The notes: generated from the letters alone by a model not told the origin. Shown: positions 18,216 to 29,029, numbered from the stretch's first letter. The stretch is 64,000 bases of DNA from Bacteroides congonensis (GCF_900130125.1 NZ_FQXY01000006.1:269080-333079); one strand, 5' to 3'. A program made the numbers and translations.

Positions 18216-19955
18216 ATGGCAAGAAAAGTAGCAGAACAGCTCATAGATACCCTGGTACAATCCGGTGTAGAACGCATTTATGCAGTGACGGGCGACAGTC
18301 TGAATGAAGTAAACGAAGCTGTCAGAAAGAACGATAAAATTAAATGGATACATGTCCGCCACGAAGAAACTGGGGCGTATGCTGCGGCAGCGGAAGCACA
18401 ACTGACCGGTCGTCCGGGATGCTGCGCCGGAAGTAGCGGCCCGGGGCATGTTCATCTTATCAATGGTTTGTATGACGCTCACCGTTCGGGCGCTCCGGTT
18501 ATTACCATTGCTTCCACTATTCCCACCGGGGAGTTCGGCACTGAATATTTTCAGGAGACAAATACCATTAAACTATTCAATGATTGTAGTTATTATAATG
18601 AGGTGGCTACCACGCCAACGCAATTTCCCCGCATGCTTCAATCGGCTATTCAGACGGCTATCACCCGCAAAGGGGTATCGGTTATCGGGTTGCCGGGTGA
18701 TTTGGCAAAGGCTTCTGCTGTTTCTGTCGATTCATCGGTCCGTAACTATCCTGTCGTGCCGGAAGTTTGTCCGGCGGAAGAGGATTTGGCACAACTGGCT
18801 GATTTATTAAACAAGTATAAACGTATCACTCTTTTCTGCGGTATCGGTTGCCGGGGAGCTCACGAGGAAGTAATTGCACTTTCCGAGAAACTGAATGCTC
18901 CGGTGGTTTATACTTTCAAGGGGAAGATGGAAGTACAATATGAGAATCCGTATGAAGTGGGTATGACCGGACTTTTGGGAATGCCTTCGGGATATTACAG
19001 CATGCATGAAGCGGAAGTGCTTCTTATGCTCGGAACAGATTTTCCTTATTCTGCTTTCTTGCCGGATGACATTAAGATAGCTCAGATTGATATAAAGCCC
19101 GAACGTTTGGGTCGGCGTGCCAAAGTGGATATCGGACTTTGCGGAGATGTAAAACTGAGTATTCAGGCTTTACTCCGTATGCTGAATCCGAAAACGGATG
19201 ATACATTCCTGGTGAAGCAGCTCAAAAGGTATGAGGGAGTGAAGAAAGACCTCGCTGCCTATACGGAAAATAAAGGGGAGGTGAATAAGATTCATCCCGA
19301 ATATGTAATGTCCGAGATTGACAAGCTGGCTTCGGATGATGCTGTATTCACAGTAGATACGGGGATGACTTGTGTATGGGGAGCACGTTATCTGCAAGCA
19401 ACAGGGATGCGCCATATGCTGGGTTCTTTCAATCACGGTTCTATGGCTAATGCGTTACCGCAAGCTATTGGCGCGGCTTTGGCTTGCCCCGACCGTCAGG
19501 TAGTTGCGCTTTGTGGAGACGGCGGATTGTCGATGACTTTGGGAGATTTGGAGACGGTTGTTCAATATAAGTTGCCGATTAAGATTATCGTATTCAATAA
19601 CCGTTCACTGGGAATGGTGAAACTGGAAATGGAAGTGGACGGACTACCGGACTGGCAAACAAATATGCTGAATCCCGATTTTGCCCAAGTAGCCGAAGCA
19701 ATGGGAATGACAGGATTCAATGTCAGTAACCCGGAAGAAGTATTAACGACTCTATTCAATGCTTTCGAACTGGATGGCCCTGTACTCGTGAATATCATGA
19801 CCGACCCGAATGCACTTGCCATGCCGCCTAAAATTGAACTGGGACAGATGGTAGGTTTTGCCCAATCCATGTATAAGTTGTTAATCAACGGACGTTCACA
19901 AGAGGTTATTGATACTATCAATTCGAATTATAAGCATATAAGGGAAGTATTTTAA
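18216..19955 (+). CDS. poxB: Pyruvate dehydrogenase (quinone)/pyruvate oxidase-like ThDP enzyme
   Basis: The enzyme has 579 residues from the ATG at 18216 (MARKVAEQLIDTL), matching the 570-580 residue PoxB family; the longer frame from 18042 adds an implausible 58-residue leader. It has three ThDP-enzyme domains. The N-terminal Glu is in HVRHEETGAYAAAAEAQ, a central nucleotide-binding domain follows (ITLFCGIGCRGAHEE), and the C-terminal ThDP motif GDGGLSMTLGDLETVVQYKLP...NN is present. PoxB oxidises pyruvate to acetate and CO2 and passes electrons to quinone at the membrane. The C-terminal membrane-binding peptide is not obvious, so an alternative acceptor is possible. Confidence 0.85.
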   Translation: MARKVAEQLIDTLVQSGVERIYAVTGDSLNEVNEAVRKNDKIKWIHVRHEETGAYAAAAEAQLTGRPGCCAGSSGPGHVHLINGLYDAHRSGAPVITIASTIPTGEFGTEYFQETNTIKLFNDCSYYNEVATTPTQFPRMLQSAIQTAITRKGVSVIGLPGDLAKASAVSVDSSVRNYPVVPEVCPAEEDLAQLADLLNKYKRITLFCGIGCRGAHEEVIALSEKLNAPVVYTFKGKMEVQYENPYEVGMTGLLGMPSGYYSMHEAEVLLMLGTDFPYSAFLPDDIKIAQIDIKPERLGRRAKVDIGLCGDVKLSIQALLRMLNPKTDDTFLVKQLKRYEGVKKDLAAYTENKGEVNKIHPEYVMSEIDKLASDDAVFTVDTGMTCVWGARYLQATGMRHMLGSFNHGSMANALPQAIGAALACPDRQVVALCGDGGLSMTLGDLETVVQYKLPIKIIVFNNRSLGMVKLEMEVDGLPDWQTNMLNPDFAQVAEAMGMTGFNVSNPEEVLTTLFNAFELDGPVLVNIMTDPNALAMPPKIELGQMVGFAQSMYKLLINGRSQEVIDTINSNYKHIREVF

Positions 19956-19990
19956 GTTGAGTGACAAGGGTGATTATCATTTTATTTTCT

Positions 19991-19998
19991 TATGTTTG
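19991..19998 (+). promoter_or_regulatory. Bacteroides -7 box for the DUF2157 operon
   Basis: TATGTTTG is a perfect TAnnTTTG match, 23 bp before the ATG at 20022. Confidence 0.5.
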
Positions 19999-20021
19999 TA
20001 ATCATCTAAAAGTTGAAACAT

Positions 20022-20969
20022 ATGGAAAAGGCTGACTCTTCACCCTTGTCACGACAAGCTTTGTACGCAAACAAAAAGGAATGGAACCGGTTTCTATCCA
20101 TTTTCTTATTAGCAGTGGGCATTGGTTTTACCGTATCAGGTATCATTTTTTTCTTTGCCTATAACTGGAACGACCTGCCCAAATTTGCAAAACTGGGAAT
20201 TGTAGAAGTATTATTAATATCTTCTGTCTTGCTTGCCGTATTCACCCGATGGAACAGGCTCGTCAAACAGATTCTTCTTACAGGAGCGACTTTCCTGATA
20301 GGTACGCTCTTTGCCGTCTTCGGACAAATTTATCAGATAGGTGCTGATGCCTACGACCTTTTCCTGAGTTGGACACTTTTTACTATCCTTTGGGCGGTTG
20401 CTGCCCGTTTTGCTCCGTTATGGCTGACCTTTATCGGATTACTTTGTACAACGATATGGCTGTATAATATACAAATAGCCAGTCGCGGCTCATGGGAAAT
20501 GATTCTGTTTGCCAATGCAGTAACTTGGATATGCGCTTTGGCAACTGTCATCACAGAATGGATGAGTATAAAAGGGAGTCTGAATAAACAAAACCGCTGG
20601 TTTGTCAGCCTCCTTTCATTGGCTACCATTGTGCACGCCAGTTATCTTATGATGTTGGCGATTTCTGATACCAGCTCTCTTACAATAGCAACCATCTGCG
20701 AAGAAAAAGCTATAACCGTTTCACTCATAAGCACTATTCTTATATTCTCTGCGGGACTATGGTTTGGATGGAAAGAAAAGAATCTGTTCTACCTGGCTGT
20801 TATTCCTTTTGCGACATTGATGATTCTATTGACTACATTCATATGCCACAGCGGTTTGAGAGATGTCAATCTATTCTTCTTTTCAGGAATTATGGTTATC
20901 ACCGGAACAACCTTACTTATCTACATTATTCTTCAACTAAAAAAGAAGTGGTATGGCACAGAAGCATAA
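20022..20969 (+). CDS. DUF2157 multi-spanning membrane protein
   Basis: The ATG at 20022 (MEKADSSPLS) is preferred over the TTG at 20013 because the promoter box ends only 15 bp before that TTG. The product is about 315 residues with roughly eight membrane helices (FLLAVGIGFTVSGIIFFFAYNW, ILLTGATFLIGTLFAVFGQIYQIG). The FAYNWNDLPKFAKLG and GQIYQIGADAYDLF motifs are typical of DUF2157. No function is known. It overlaps the next gene by 17 bp and forms a three-gene unit with DUF4401 and GDYXXLXY proteins, which commonly occur together. Confidence 0.85.
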   Translation: MEKADSSPLSRQALYANKKEWNRFLSIFLLAVGIGFTVSGIIFFFAYNWNDLPKFAKLGIVEVLLISSVLLAVFTRWNRLVKQILLTGATFLIGTLFAVFGQIYQIGADAYDLFLSWTLFTILWAVAARFAPLWLTFIGLLCTTIWLYNIQIASRGSWEMILFANAVTWICALATVITEWMSIKGSLNKQNRWFVSLLSLATIVHASYLMMLAISDTSSLTIATICEEKAITVSLISTILIFSAGLWFGWKEKNLFYLAVIPFATLMILLTTFICHSGLRDVNLFFFSGIMVITGTTLLIYIILQLKKKWYGTEA

Positions 20970-21921
20970 TCTCACAATTCAAGTGGTATCCATCATCGGT
21001 GGAATACTGACTGCTATCTTTTTTCTCGGATTTCTTGCACTTGCCCGAATCCTAAGCTCCGAAATCTCATGCCTGTTAGTCGGGAGTTTATTGATTATTA
21101 CTACATTAACAATCAGCCGTCTTGTCATCCGGTCTTTCCTGGATGCTATGAATATCACTTTATATATTGCAGGATGCGTATTGGTTGGCTTTGGGCTTAG
21201 TGATTATATGAATATACTTTTCATTGCACTTATGGGAATCAGTATGCTCACCTTCTGCCTGTCGAAAGGTTTCATCCTGCCCTTTCTTTCAGTGATTGCG
21301 TTTATCATATCCTTATTTGGAGAAATAACTCATATATTTTCTTCTTCCTATCCTCTGCAAATTGCAGTAGTTCCTGTGATGGCAGTATTCCTGTTCACCA
21401 ATCTTTTCGAAGTGAAACTGCTTGCCCGATTAGGAAATAGTTTTTCCAAATACATGCCATTCCATTACGGACTATTCGTTTCTTGTCTTGTTTTAATGAG
21501 TGGACTGTCAATCAATTATCTGACACAGGATATGAATTATTGGATTATATCCTGCATTCTGTCTGTATTTATATGGATAGGACTTCTCATCATGGTTCAA
21601 CGGATTATGAAAGTCATGCAAGTGGATAACCCGGTACATCAGGCCGGCATCTATATTCTTTGTATCGTCATCTGTCTGCCCACTATATTTGCCCCTTATT
21701 TATCCGGTAGCTTATTGTTGATTCTGATATGTTTCCATTATGGCTATAAAGCAGAGTGTGCAGCCTCACTCCTTCTCTTTATCTATGCTGTTTCCAAATA
21801 TTACTATGATTTGAATATAAGCTTACTTATTAAGTCTATCACGTTATTCATTATTGGAATTTCCTTTATTGCAGCCTGGTATTTCTTCACTCAAAAAAGA
21901 ATAAGACATGAAAAAATATAG
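20953..21921 (+). CDS. DUF4401 multi-spanning membrane protein
   Basis: The 322-residue protein has about ten predicted membrane helices spanning most of its length (SIIGGILTAIFFLGFLALARIL, NITLYIAGCVLVGFGLSDYM). It matches the DUF4401 family by context and hydropathy and has no catalytic motif I can point to. It overlaps the upstream gene by 17 bp and the downstream GDYXXLXY gene by 14 bp, so the three are translationally coupled and probably form one membrane complex, which is inference. Confidence 0.8.
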   Translation: MAQKHNLTIQVVSIIGGILTAIFFLGFLALARILSSEISCLLVGSLLIITTLTISRLVIRSFLDAMNITLYIAGCVLVGFGLSDYMNILFIALMGISMLTFCLSKGFILPFLSVIAFIISLFGEITHIFSSSYPLQIAVVPVMAVFLFTNLFEVKLLARLGNSFSKYMPFHYGLFVSCLVLMSGLSINYLTQDMNYWIISCILSVFIWIGLLIMVQRIMKVMQVDNPVHQAGIYILCIVICLPTIFAPYLSGSLLLILICFHYGYKAECAASLLLFIYAVSKYYYDLNISLLIKSITLFIIGISFIAAWYFFTQKRIRHEKI

Positions 21922-22411
21922 TCGGATATTGATTATTGCAAATCTTATATTGCTACTGGGATACTTCAACTGGTCAGTTTTCAAGAAAGAACAGACTTTG
22001 AAGGATGGACAATTAGTGTTATTACACTTAGCTCCCGTTGACCCTCGTTCTCTCATGCAAGGGGACTACATGAGACTCAACTACGAAATAAACTCATCTT
22101 CGTCAGACTTTATAGATGAGCAGACTGCCACGCGCGGTTATGCCATACTCCAAACGGACAGTAATCAGGTAGGTCAACTTATACGATTGCAGAATGCTCT
22201 AATACCTTTGAATGATAATGAGATAGCTATCAAATACAAAATAGTAAATAATCGGATATTTCTCGGTGCCGAATCCTTCTTCTTTGAAGAAGGACAGGAT
22301 ACTCTTTATCAGAATGCCATGTATGGTGGGCTAAAAGTGGATGATAAAGGACAAAGTTTACTAATTGGATTGTATGATGAGAACTTTCAGCATATCCAAC
22401 CAGATAAATAG
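21908..22411 (+). CDS. GDYXXLXY-domain membrane-anchored protein
   Basis: The 167-residue protein has a single N-terminal membrane helix (ILIIANLILLLGYFNWSV) and a soluble domain containing VDPRSLMQGDYMRLNYEI, the motif that names the GDYXXLXY family. The domain is probably periplasmic. The family is found beside DUF2157/DUF4401 genes, as here, and its biochemical role is unknown. A terminator follows immediately. Confidence 0.88.
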   Translation: MKKYSRILIIANLILLLGYFNWSVFKKEQTLKDGQLVLLHLAPVDPRSLMQGDYMRLNYEINSSSSDFIDEQTATRGYAILQTDSNQVGQLIRLQNALIPLNDNEIAIKYKIVNNRIFLGAESFFFEEGQDTLYQNAMYGGLKVDDKGQSLLIGLYDENFQHIQPDK

Positions 22412-22418
22412 AATATAA

Positions 22419-22448
22419 AAATCCCGGACTTTCTCAAGCCCGGGATTT
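22419..22448 (+). terminator. Terminator of the DUF2157 operon
   Basis: AAATCCCGG (22419-22427) pairs with CCGGGATTT (22440-22448) across a 12-nt loop, directly after the stop codon of the GDYXXLXY gene. Confidence 0.7.
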
Positions 22449-22534
22449 CCATATTCTCAAAACATCTCCTTATCTATAGGGAAATAAGGGACTAGCAAAT
22501 TGTTTCTAGCGCAACAAAGAAGATGCCTTAAGAC

Positions 22535-22573
22535 AAAAAAGGGATACCTGTGGGAAATAAGGGAGGTATCCCT
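22535..22573 (-). terminator. Terminator-like hairpin downstream of the S-layer-like gene
   Basis: GGGATACC (22541-22548) pairs with GGTATCCC (22564-22571). On the minus strand the stem is followed by TTTTTT. A second hairpin (GGCATCTT/AAGATGCC, 22686-22717) lies nearer the stop codon. The 22412-22751 gap otherwise holds only a direct repeat GGGAAATAAGGGA at 22479 and 22552. Confidence 0.6.
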
Positions 22574-22751
22574 TCCAAGAGAAAAACATTTGAAAACATA
22601 CTTTCACAAGCATAATTTTCAGTCCATCTCTCAGTATATTTCTTGTAAAGGATTTATAATCCTATATTACAACTTGTAAAGAGAAGGCATCTTCAGTCTA
22701 TGAAAAATTAAGATGCCCTCAATTACAAATCTTTTAATCTAGATTACTTAT

Positions 22752-25388
22752 TTACTGTTTTACTGTTACGTAGATGGATACAGATTTTGTTCTGCCCCAC
22801 TTATCAAGAATGTTAACATCCACTTTACAAGTAGGAGGAGTTACGATTACCGCACCCTCTTTCTTAGATATAACAACTTCCGCTTTATCAGCTGCCTTAT
22901 TATCAGTATCATCAAGAATAAGCTTACCAGTCATCGCCAAATAAGTTTGAGCGTCTTCGTCTGCTAATTTAGCCTCAACAGACTCTATTCTGTTATCGTC
23001 GAAATTATAGGTCTTAGCACGAGCATCTATTCTCTTGAAATCATCAGGTGATATAGTTACTGTATTTCCTGCGATTACGAACGGATTCTCTTTTGTTCCT
23101 ATAGCTTTCTTATCTACCTCTTTGGTAAATTCAAAAGTACCTTCATAGATTTCTGACTGTATTGTCAAATTGATTCTATCAGTAATAGCCTTCAAACCAT
23201 CATTTCCAAATGGCGCATAAGATACAGTGATATAACGATCAGTATAAGCACCACCCCAGTTTTTATCAGTTGCTGGCTTAGAAGTATAAGGGAAAACTCC
23301 AATCTTTGACTCATGAGTTGGTACACCACCAAGCTCCTCAGTCAACCATGCAGGAGCATCCACTTTCTTACCACCTTCAACTCTAGAAGGTTTCTCTTCT
23401 GTAAATGTAATATCTTCCTTAAGAACATCAGATATAGAACCCTCTTTATATAAAGTATAGAGATCGAAGCTAATCTTATTAGCTTGAGCTGTAGCCGGCA
23501 CTGTACCATAAGCCTTAGCATTACCATCTTTATCAAAGTAAGCAGTTGCACGCTTAAAGACGAACAATTTATCATCTTGCTGATCTACAGTAATCTTGAA
23601 TGTTGTTTCATACAAGTACTCATTGCCTAAATGATCTCCGGGCTTACTATTCTTGAATTTAACTGTTGCAGTATGAGGCACAGCAGCAACTGTTTCAGAT
23701 TTAAATTCAGCTTTGATTACAAATTTAGTAACTTTGTCTGTATTAGCAACCCATTTGTCTACTGGATTTCCGTCTTTGCCCAAACCTAGCAACTCCAACT
23801 CAATACTCTCATCTACATATTTCCGAACTGGTGCTCCATTGATCATTGCCTTATCGTCAGTATAAGCAATAGATGCTTCTATAGGGTCGTTCAAGTTGAC
23901 ATTTTTTATAATATCTTCTACTGAAGGACCTACAATTTCAGAAGTAGCTGTTAGCTGTTTCTTATCACCACTTACAACCCAAGTCATATCTTTGATTTCA
24001 GCTTTCTTTGCCACATAAGTAAATATCAAATTTACTTTTGCCTCAGTAGTAGCTCCATCAACAGCAAGATAATGAATGGTAACGTCTACTTTAGTTGGCT
24101 CATTTGCAATAATTGTATTGTTCTTTTTATCAAAGTCTACCTTGTCATTATCTGCAACCGTATAATAGTGAGCTACCACCTTATTCAATTCACTACTAAA
24201 TAATTCATCTAAGCTATAGGACTTTTGATAAGTCAAATCTTCGTCAGGAGCTTGAAAACTAACGCTCGGTGTACCATTTTCAGCCTTTTCAGTCTTAACT
24301 TTTACGTCATATCCAGAAATGATTTCATTACCCCATGCATCTTTTGTTGTAAGCGCATAAGCAGTTTCAGCTTTTTCCAAAGCTGTCAATTCCTCTTGAG
24401 TCAATCCATTCGCAAACTTAAGAGTCAAGTCGTATACACCTTTATTTGCTGTAGGTTCTTTTTCCGGATCCGCTGCACGAGTCAAAGCTTCTAAACTAAA
24501 ATTATCTTCAATATTAGCAACAGCAAAATTAGTATTGCCCTTAGAGTCCGTTAAGCCAATTTCATAAGCTTGAATATCTGCTGCCTTCAAGTTCACAGGA
24601 TTAATCAATGCATGAATCTTGCTACCACCTCTGGCAACAAGCACATCTCCTTTTTTCTTGAAAGTTTTGTTTCCATTAAACTCAATATCTTTGCCTGCTA
24701 TACCATAATATAAAGTAGCTTCAGCCTCAGCAGAACTTACATCAACAGTACCATCATCTTTTACACCAAGTACACTAATACTCGTGATACGAGCTGACTT
24801 CGGCATAGAAACTGTTTCCCATTCTTTTGTTTCCTTATTAAGGATATTCAATACCCAAACCAATGGATTACTAGCATCAGCAGTTACATAGATATCTGTA
24901 GCAGCTTTCACATCTGTTTTCTTAGGTTTTTCAGTATCAGCATCCCAAACTATCCAATATCCATCTTCAGAAATCTGCGGTGCGTATCCTGCTGCACCAG
25001 GCTGACCTGGTTTGCCTTCACCACCCGGTTTACCATCTGTTCCTTTCTTTCCTTCAGCACAAATACCAAGGTCTGTACCATTGACAATCCAGTTCTTTGT
25101 TGTTGAATCAATCTTGATTTCCGTTGGTGTAGCATCTTTACCGCTTGTGATAGAATAACTTTTATTATCATTAAAAGTTATCTTAAATCCATCAGTAATT
25201 GGTTCAACATTGGTTACCCACTTACCTTCTTTCACAAAATTCTGCAACTCGGCAATGCTAGCTTTGTTTGCGTCAATCTGTGTTTGCAGATTGTCGATGT
25301 CATCATCGTAGTCCTTACAACCTACATAGGTGACAGTAGAAAGTGCCAGCGCCCCGAAGAACATCACTTTTACAAATTTTCTTTTCAT
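22752..25388 (-). CDS. Large S-layer-like surface lipoprotein with collagen-like segment
   Basis: The 878-residue protein has a lipoprotein signal with lipidated Cys24 (TYVGCKDYDDD); the acidic run after the Cys fits outer-surface export. Residues 28-52 form a short heptad helix (IDNLQTQIDANKASIAELQ). After a small beta domain come eight uninterrupted Gly-X-Y triplets at residues 113-136. The rest is a long chain of repeated beta domains with few aromatic residues, lysine- and aspartate-rich, as in surface-layer and adhesin proteins. The architecture resembles the phase-variable S-layer proteins described in B. thetaiotaomicron. Its upstream region is an invertible promoter, apparently OFF here. 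Confidence 0.75.
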   Translation of the reverse strand: MKRKFVKVMFFGALALSTVTYVGCKDYDDDIDNLQTQIDANKASIAELQNFVKEGKWVTNVEPITDGFKITFNDNKSYSITSGKDATPTEIKIDSTTKNWIVNGTDLGICAEGKKGTDGKPGGEGKPGQPGAAGYAPQISEDGYWIVWDADTEKPKKTDVKAATDIYVTADASNPLVWVLNILNKETKEWETVSMPKSARITSISVLGVKDDGTVDVSSAEAEATLYYGIAGKDIEFNGNKTFKKKGDVLVARGGSKIHALINPVNLKAADIQAYEIGLTDSKGNTNFAVANIEDNFSLEALTRAADPEKEPTANKGVYDLTLKFANGLTQEELTALEKAETAYALTTKDAWGNEIISGYDVKVKTEKAENGTPSVSFQAPDEDLTYQKSYSLDELFSSELNKVVAHYYTVADNDKVDFDKKNNTIIANEPTKVDVTIHYLAVDGATTEAKVNLIFTYVAKKAEIKDMTWVVSGDKKQLTATSEIVGPSVEDIIKNVNLNDPIEASIAYTDDKAMINGAPVRKYVDESIELELLGLGKDGNPVDKWVANTDKVTKFVIKAEFKSETVAAVPHTATVKFKNSKPGDHLGNEYLYETTFKITVDQQDDKLFVFKRATAYFDKDGNAKAYGTVPATAQANKISFDLYTLYKEGSISDVLKEDITFTEEKPSRVEGGKKVDAPAWLTEELGGVPTHESKIGVFPYTSKPATDKNWGGAYTDRYITVSYAPFGNDGLKAITDRINLTIQSEIYEGTFEFTKEVDKKAIGTKENPFVIAGNTVTISPDDFKRIDARAKTYNFDDNRIESVEAKLADEDAQTYLAMTGKLILDDTDNKAADKAEVVISKKEGAVIVTPPTCKVDVNILDKWGRTKSVSIYVTVKQ

Positions 25389-25449
25389 AACTACTTAAAA
25401 ATTACATTAATAATATATTATTAAACACTAAGTTTCAATAATAGACAGC

Positions 25450-25470
25450 CCGTTACTCTGTAGGTAACGG
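25450..25470 (+). repeat. Left inverted repeat of the invertible promoter
   Basis: The core GTTACTCTGTAGGTAAC (25452-25468) has the form GTTAC-N7-GTAAC and is flanked by CC and GG. Its exact reverse complement is at 25737-25753; the match extends over 19 bp (25452-25470 with 25735-25753). Confidence 0.93.
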
Positions 25471-25734
25471 AGAAACCTTTGTGCCTGCTCTTTTAGAGTA
25501 GTCAATACTGAAAAATGGTATGATATGCGATGAAACATTTTTACCCCTGCTTCTGACAAGCGGCAGAGGGGAGGGAAATCTATTGCAAAATTTAGAAGTT
25601 AACAAAGCCCTAATACAAAGAATCCGTGTGTTTTATTTGGTATAGTTCCTCTTTTGAGTGATTTATTAGAAAAAATGTGTGATTTAGTTTGGTTGTTTTA
25701 AGAAATATGCTCATATTTGCACCGGAATTTATCC
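25471..25734. promoter_or_regulatory. Invertible DNA segment (phase-variation switch)
   Basis: These 264 bp between perfect inverted repeats contain no gene. The only strong promoter inside reads rightwards, toward the 3' end of the recombinase gene. Inversion would point it at the S-layer-like gene, whose start is 62 bp left of the left repeat. Confidence 0.85.
25688..25719 (+). promoter_or_regulatory. Bacteroides promoter inside the invertible segment, facing away from the S-layer-like gene
   Basis: A -33 box TTTG (25688-25691) is separated by 20 bp from a -7 box CATATTTG (25712-25719), one mismatch from TAnnTTTG. No equally good promoter is found on the minus strand of the segment. Confidence 0.7.
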
Positions 25735-25755
25735 CCGTTACCTACAGAGTAACAG
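25735..25755 (-). repeat. Right inverted repeat of the invertible promoter
   Basis: The core GTTACCTACAGAGTAAC (25737-25753) is the exact reverse complement of the left arm and ends 11 bp from the stop codon of the recombinase gene. Confidence 0.93.
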
Positions 25756-25763
25756 TTTAATTT

Positions 25764-26702
25764 TCAGACGCTTACTACAGACACAGCACGTTTCACAAAA
25801 TCAAGTACTTGTTTATTTGCTTCATCTATTTTCTTATCCTGAAAAGGTTTCAGATAAGTCTCAGTCACCGTGATAGATGAATGCCCCATCGCTTCGGAAA
25901 TAATACCCGGATGGATTTCACAATAATAAGCTGTCGTAGCCCAGGTGTGGCGGGCGGTGTACGAACTCAGTTTGTCTCCCAATCCTAGCAATTCTCCCAA
26001 TAACATCAACCGTTGATTAAAGCTGCGCAATGCCAACTGATATTCACGATAGGCTTCCTTGGTCCCTTCACGGCTTCTCAAAAACGAAAACAAATAAGGC
26101 GAAGAAGAGTCACGGTTCATGTACTTCTTTATCAGAATCATTGCTTCAGGAGTTAATGTCACTGACAGTGGATGTCCCGTCTTACGTCTGCGATACGTAA
26201 TTACGTCATCACGCAAATCACTCTTGCGCAAATAAGCAAGATCGACAAACGGCATACCACGGAGCAGAAACATCAGAATGAATAACTCTTGAGCCTGACG
26301 GACAGGCAACGATACTCCCGGTTTCCGGGACAAATTAACAAAGATCTTCTTCATGTCATCATCAGCCAGGGCACGTTTATGATCGGCACGTGTCCCGGTG
26401 TAAACGAAACGGAACAGATACGGAACATAGAGGGCTTTTCGAAGATTAACCGCACGATTGTAAACGGCACGAAAGGTACGCATATAGGTGGAAACCGTAT
26501 TCCAACTACACCCACGATTACGAAGATGGACTTCGAACCCTTTCAACCACTCCGAAGTCACTTCACTAAAAACAAAGTCGCTTTTCCCACGATAAGCAAT
26601 GATGGCATTCAGACTGCTACGATAGACGTGCGCAGTACCAAAGTTTCCCTCCACCTGTAACCTGTTGGCTACTTGCTTCATAAATGTTAATACTTTCAAC
26701 AT
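25764..26702 (-). CDS. Tyrosine recombinase (site-specific invertase of the adjacent switch)
   Basis: The 312-residue protein has an N-terminal SAM-like DNA-binding domain (about residues 1-100) and a C-terminal catalytic domain. Catalytic positions visible are Arg148 (FLLRGMPFVDL), Lys174 (RRRKTGHPLS), Arg251 (SYTARHTWAT), His274 (AMGHSSITVT) and nucleophile Tyr283 (TETYLKPF). The first His of the HxxR motif is Tyr248 here, a variant seen in Bacteroides recombinases. Its 3' end abuts the right inverted repeat, the usual position for the local invertase of phase-variable promoters. Confidence 0.9.
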   Translation of the reverse strand: MLKVLTFMKQVANRLQVEGNFGTAHVYRSSLNAIIAYRGKSDFVFSEVTSEWLKGFEVHLRNRGCSWNTVSTYMRTFRAVYNRAVNLRKALYVPYLFRFVYTGTRADHKRALADDDMKKIFVNLSRKPGVSLPVRQAQELFILMFLLRGMPFVDLAYLRKSDLRDDVITYRRRKTGHPLSVTLTPEAMILIKKYMNRDSSSPYLFSFLRSREGTKEAYREYQLALRSFNQRLMLLGELLGLGDKLSSYTARHTWATTAYYCEIHPGIISEAMGHSSITVTETYLKPFQDKKIDEANKQVLDFVKRAVSVVSV

Positions 26703-26870
26703 CTCACTTTTTATTAATAAATTTGAATCTAAATATACGAAGTATTCTTGGCATCAAGAATACAAGTAGAAAAACAAACAAAATAAAAAGCGAAGATGTT
26801 TTGAAAACACTTACTTACAAAATAGATGGATTGCAGAGAGAATCTTTAAAGATTCAGAGCAGTAAATAAC

Positions 26871-26902
26871 AAAAAAGTCGCTTCCGGAAATCCGGAAGCG
26901 AC
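26871..26902 (-). terminator. Terminator of groES-groEL
   Basis: A perfect 12-bp stem (26877-26888 with 26891-26902, arm GTCGCTTCCGGA) is followed on the minus strand by TTTTTT, 29 bp after the groEL stop. Confidence 0.9.
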
Positions 26903-26930
26903 TCTTATATTCATTCAAAGGAAACCGGAA

Positions 26931-28583
<1,653 letters not shown>

Positions 28584-28611
28584 TTAAAGATTTATGATTT
28601 ACTATTATTAA

Positions 28612-28884
28612 TTAACCCAAAACAGCGAGAACATCGCTCTGACGCATGATAAGATATTTAGTACCTTCAACGTCAAGTTCTGTTCCGGCATATTTGCCAT
28701 AAAGAACCGTATCGCCTACTTTCAATACCATTTCTTCATCTTTCGTACCGTGACCTACTGCCACAACTTCACCCTTCAAAGGTTTTTCTTTTGCTGTATC
28801 AGGAATAATGATACCACCAATTGTTTTTTCTTCTGCAGGTGCAGGGAGAATAAGCACTCTGTCTGCTAATGGTTTAATGTTCAT
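28612..28884 (-). CDS. groS: 10 kDa co-chaperonin GroES
   Basis: The 90-residue co-chaperonin has the N-terminal [21 protein letters not shown], the mobile loop region [14 protein letters not shown], and [13 protein letters not shown]. It caps the GroEL ring. It is the first gene of the groES-groEL operon. No CIRCE element is seen upstream; instead a TTTGTCAG/CTGACAAA palindrome lies 112 bp before the start. Confidence 0.98.
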   Translation of the reverse strand: MNIKPLADRVLILPAPAEEKTIGGIIIPDTAKEKPLKGEVVAVGHGTKDEEMVLKVGDTVLYGKYAGTELDVEGTKYLIMRQSDVLAVLG

Positions 28885-28995
28885 AGTTACTTTTTTTATA
28901 TTTTAGTTATACATTTAATAGTAGATACTATCCGTCTTTCTCAGGCGGAACGCTAAAGACATTGCGAAAAGCGTGCCAAAGTAGATAAATGATTC

Positions 28996-29029
28996 TTTGT
29001 CAGAAATTGACTGACAAAATGACTGACAA
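28996..29029. promoter_or_regulatory. Palindrome plus direct repeat between groES and the L,D-transpeptidase gene
   Basis: TTTGTCAG (28996-29003) and CTGACAAA (29011-29018) form a perfect 8-bp inverted repeat around 7 bp, and CTGACAA recurs at 29023-29029. It looks like an operator for a dimeric regulator and could serve either divergent gene. Confidence 0.45.

Noticed and set aside
26684..26869. Plus-strand 61-codon frame between the recombinase and groEL
   Set aside because: Low-complexity Lys/Asn/Ile composition in an AT-rich spacer, with no promoter or ribosome site.
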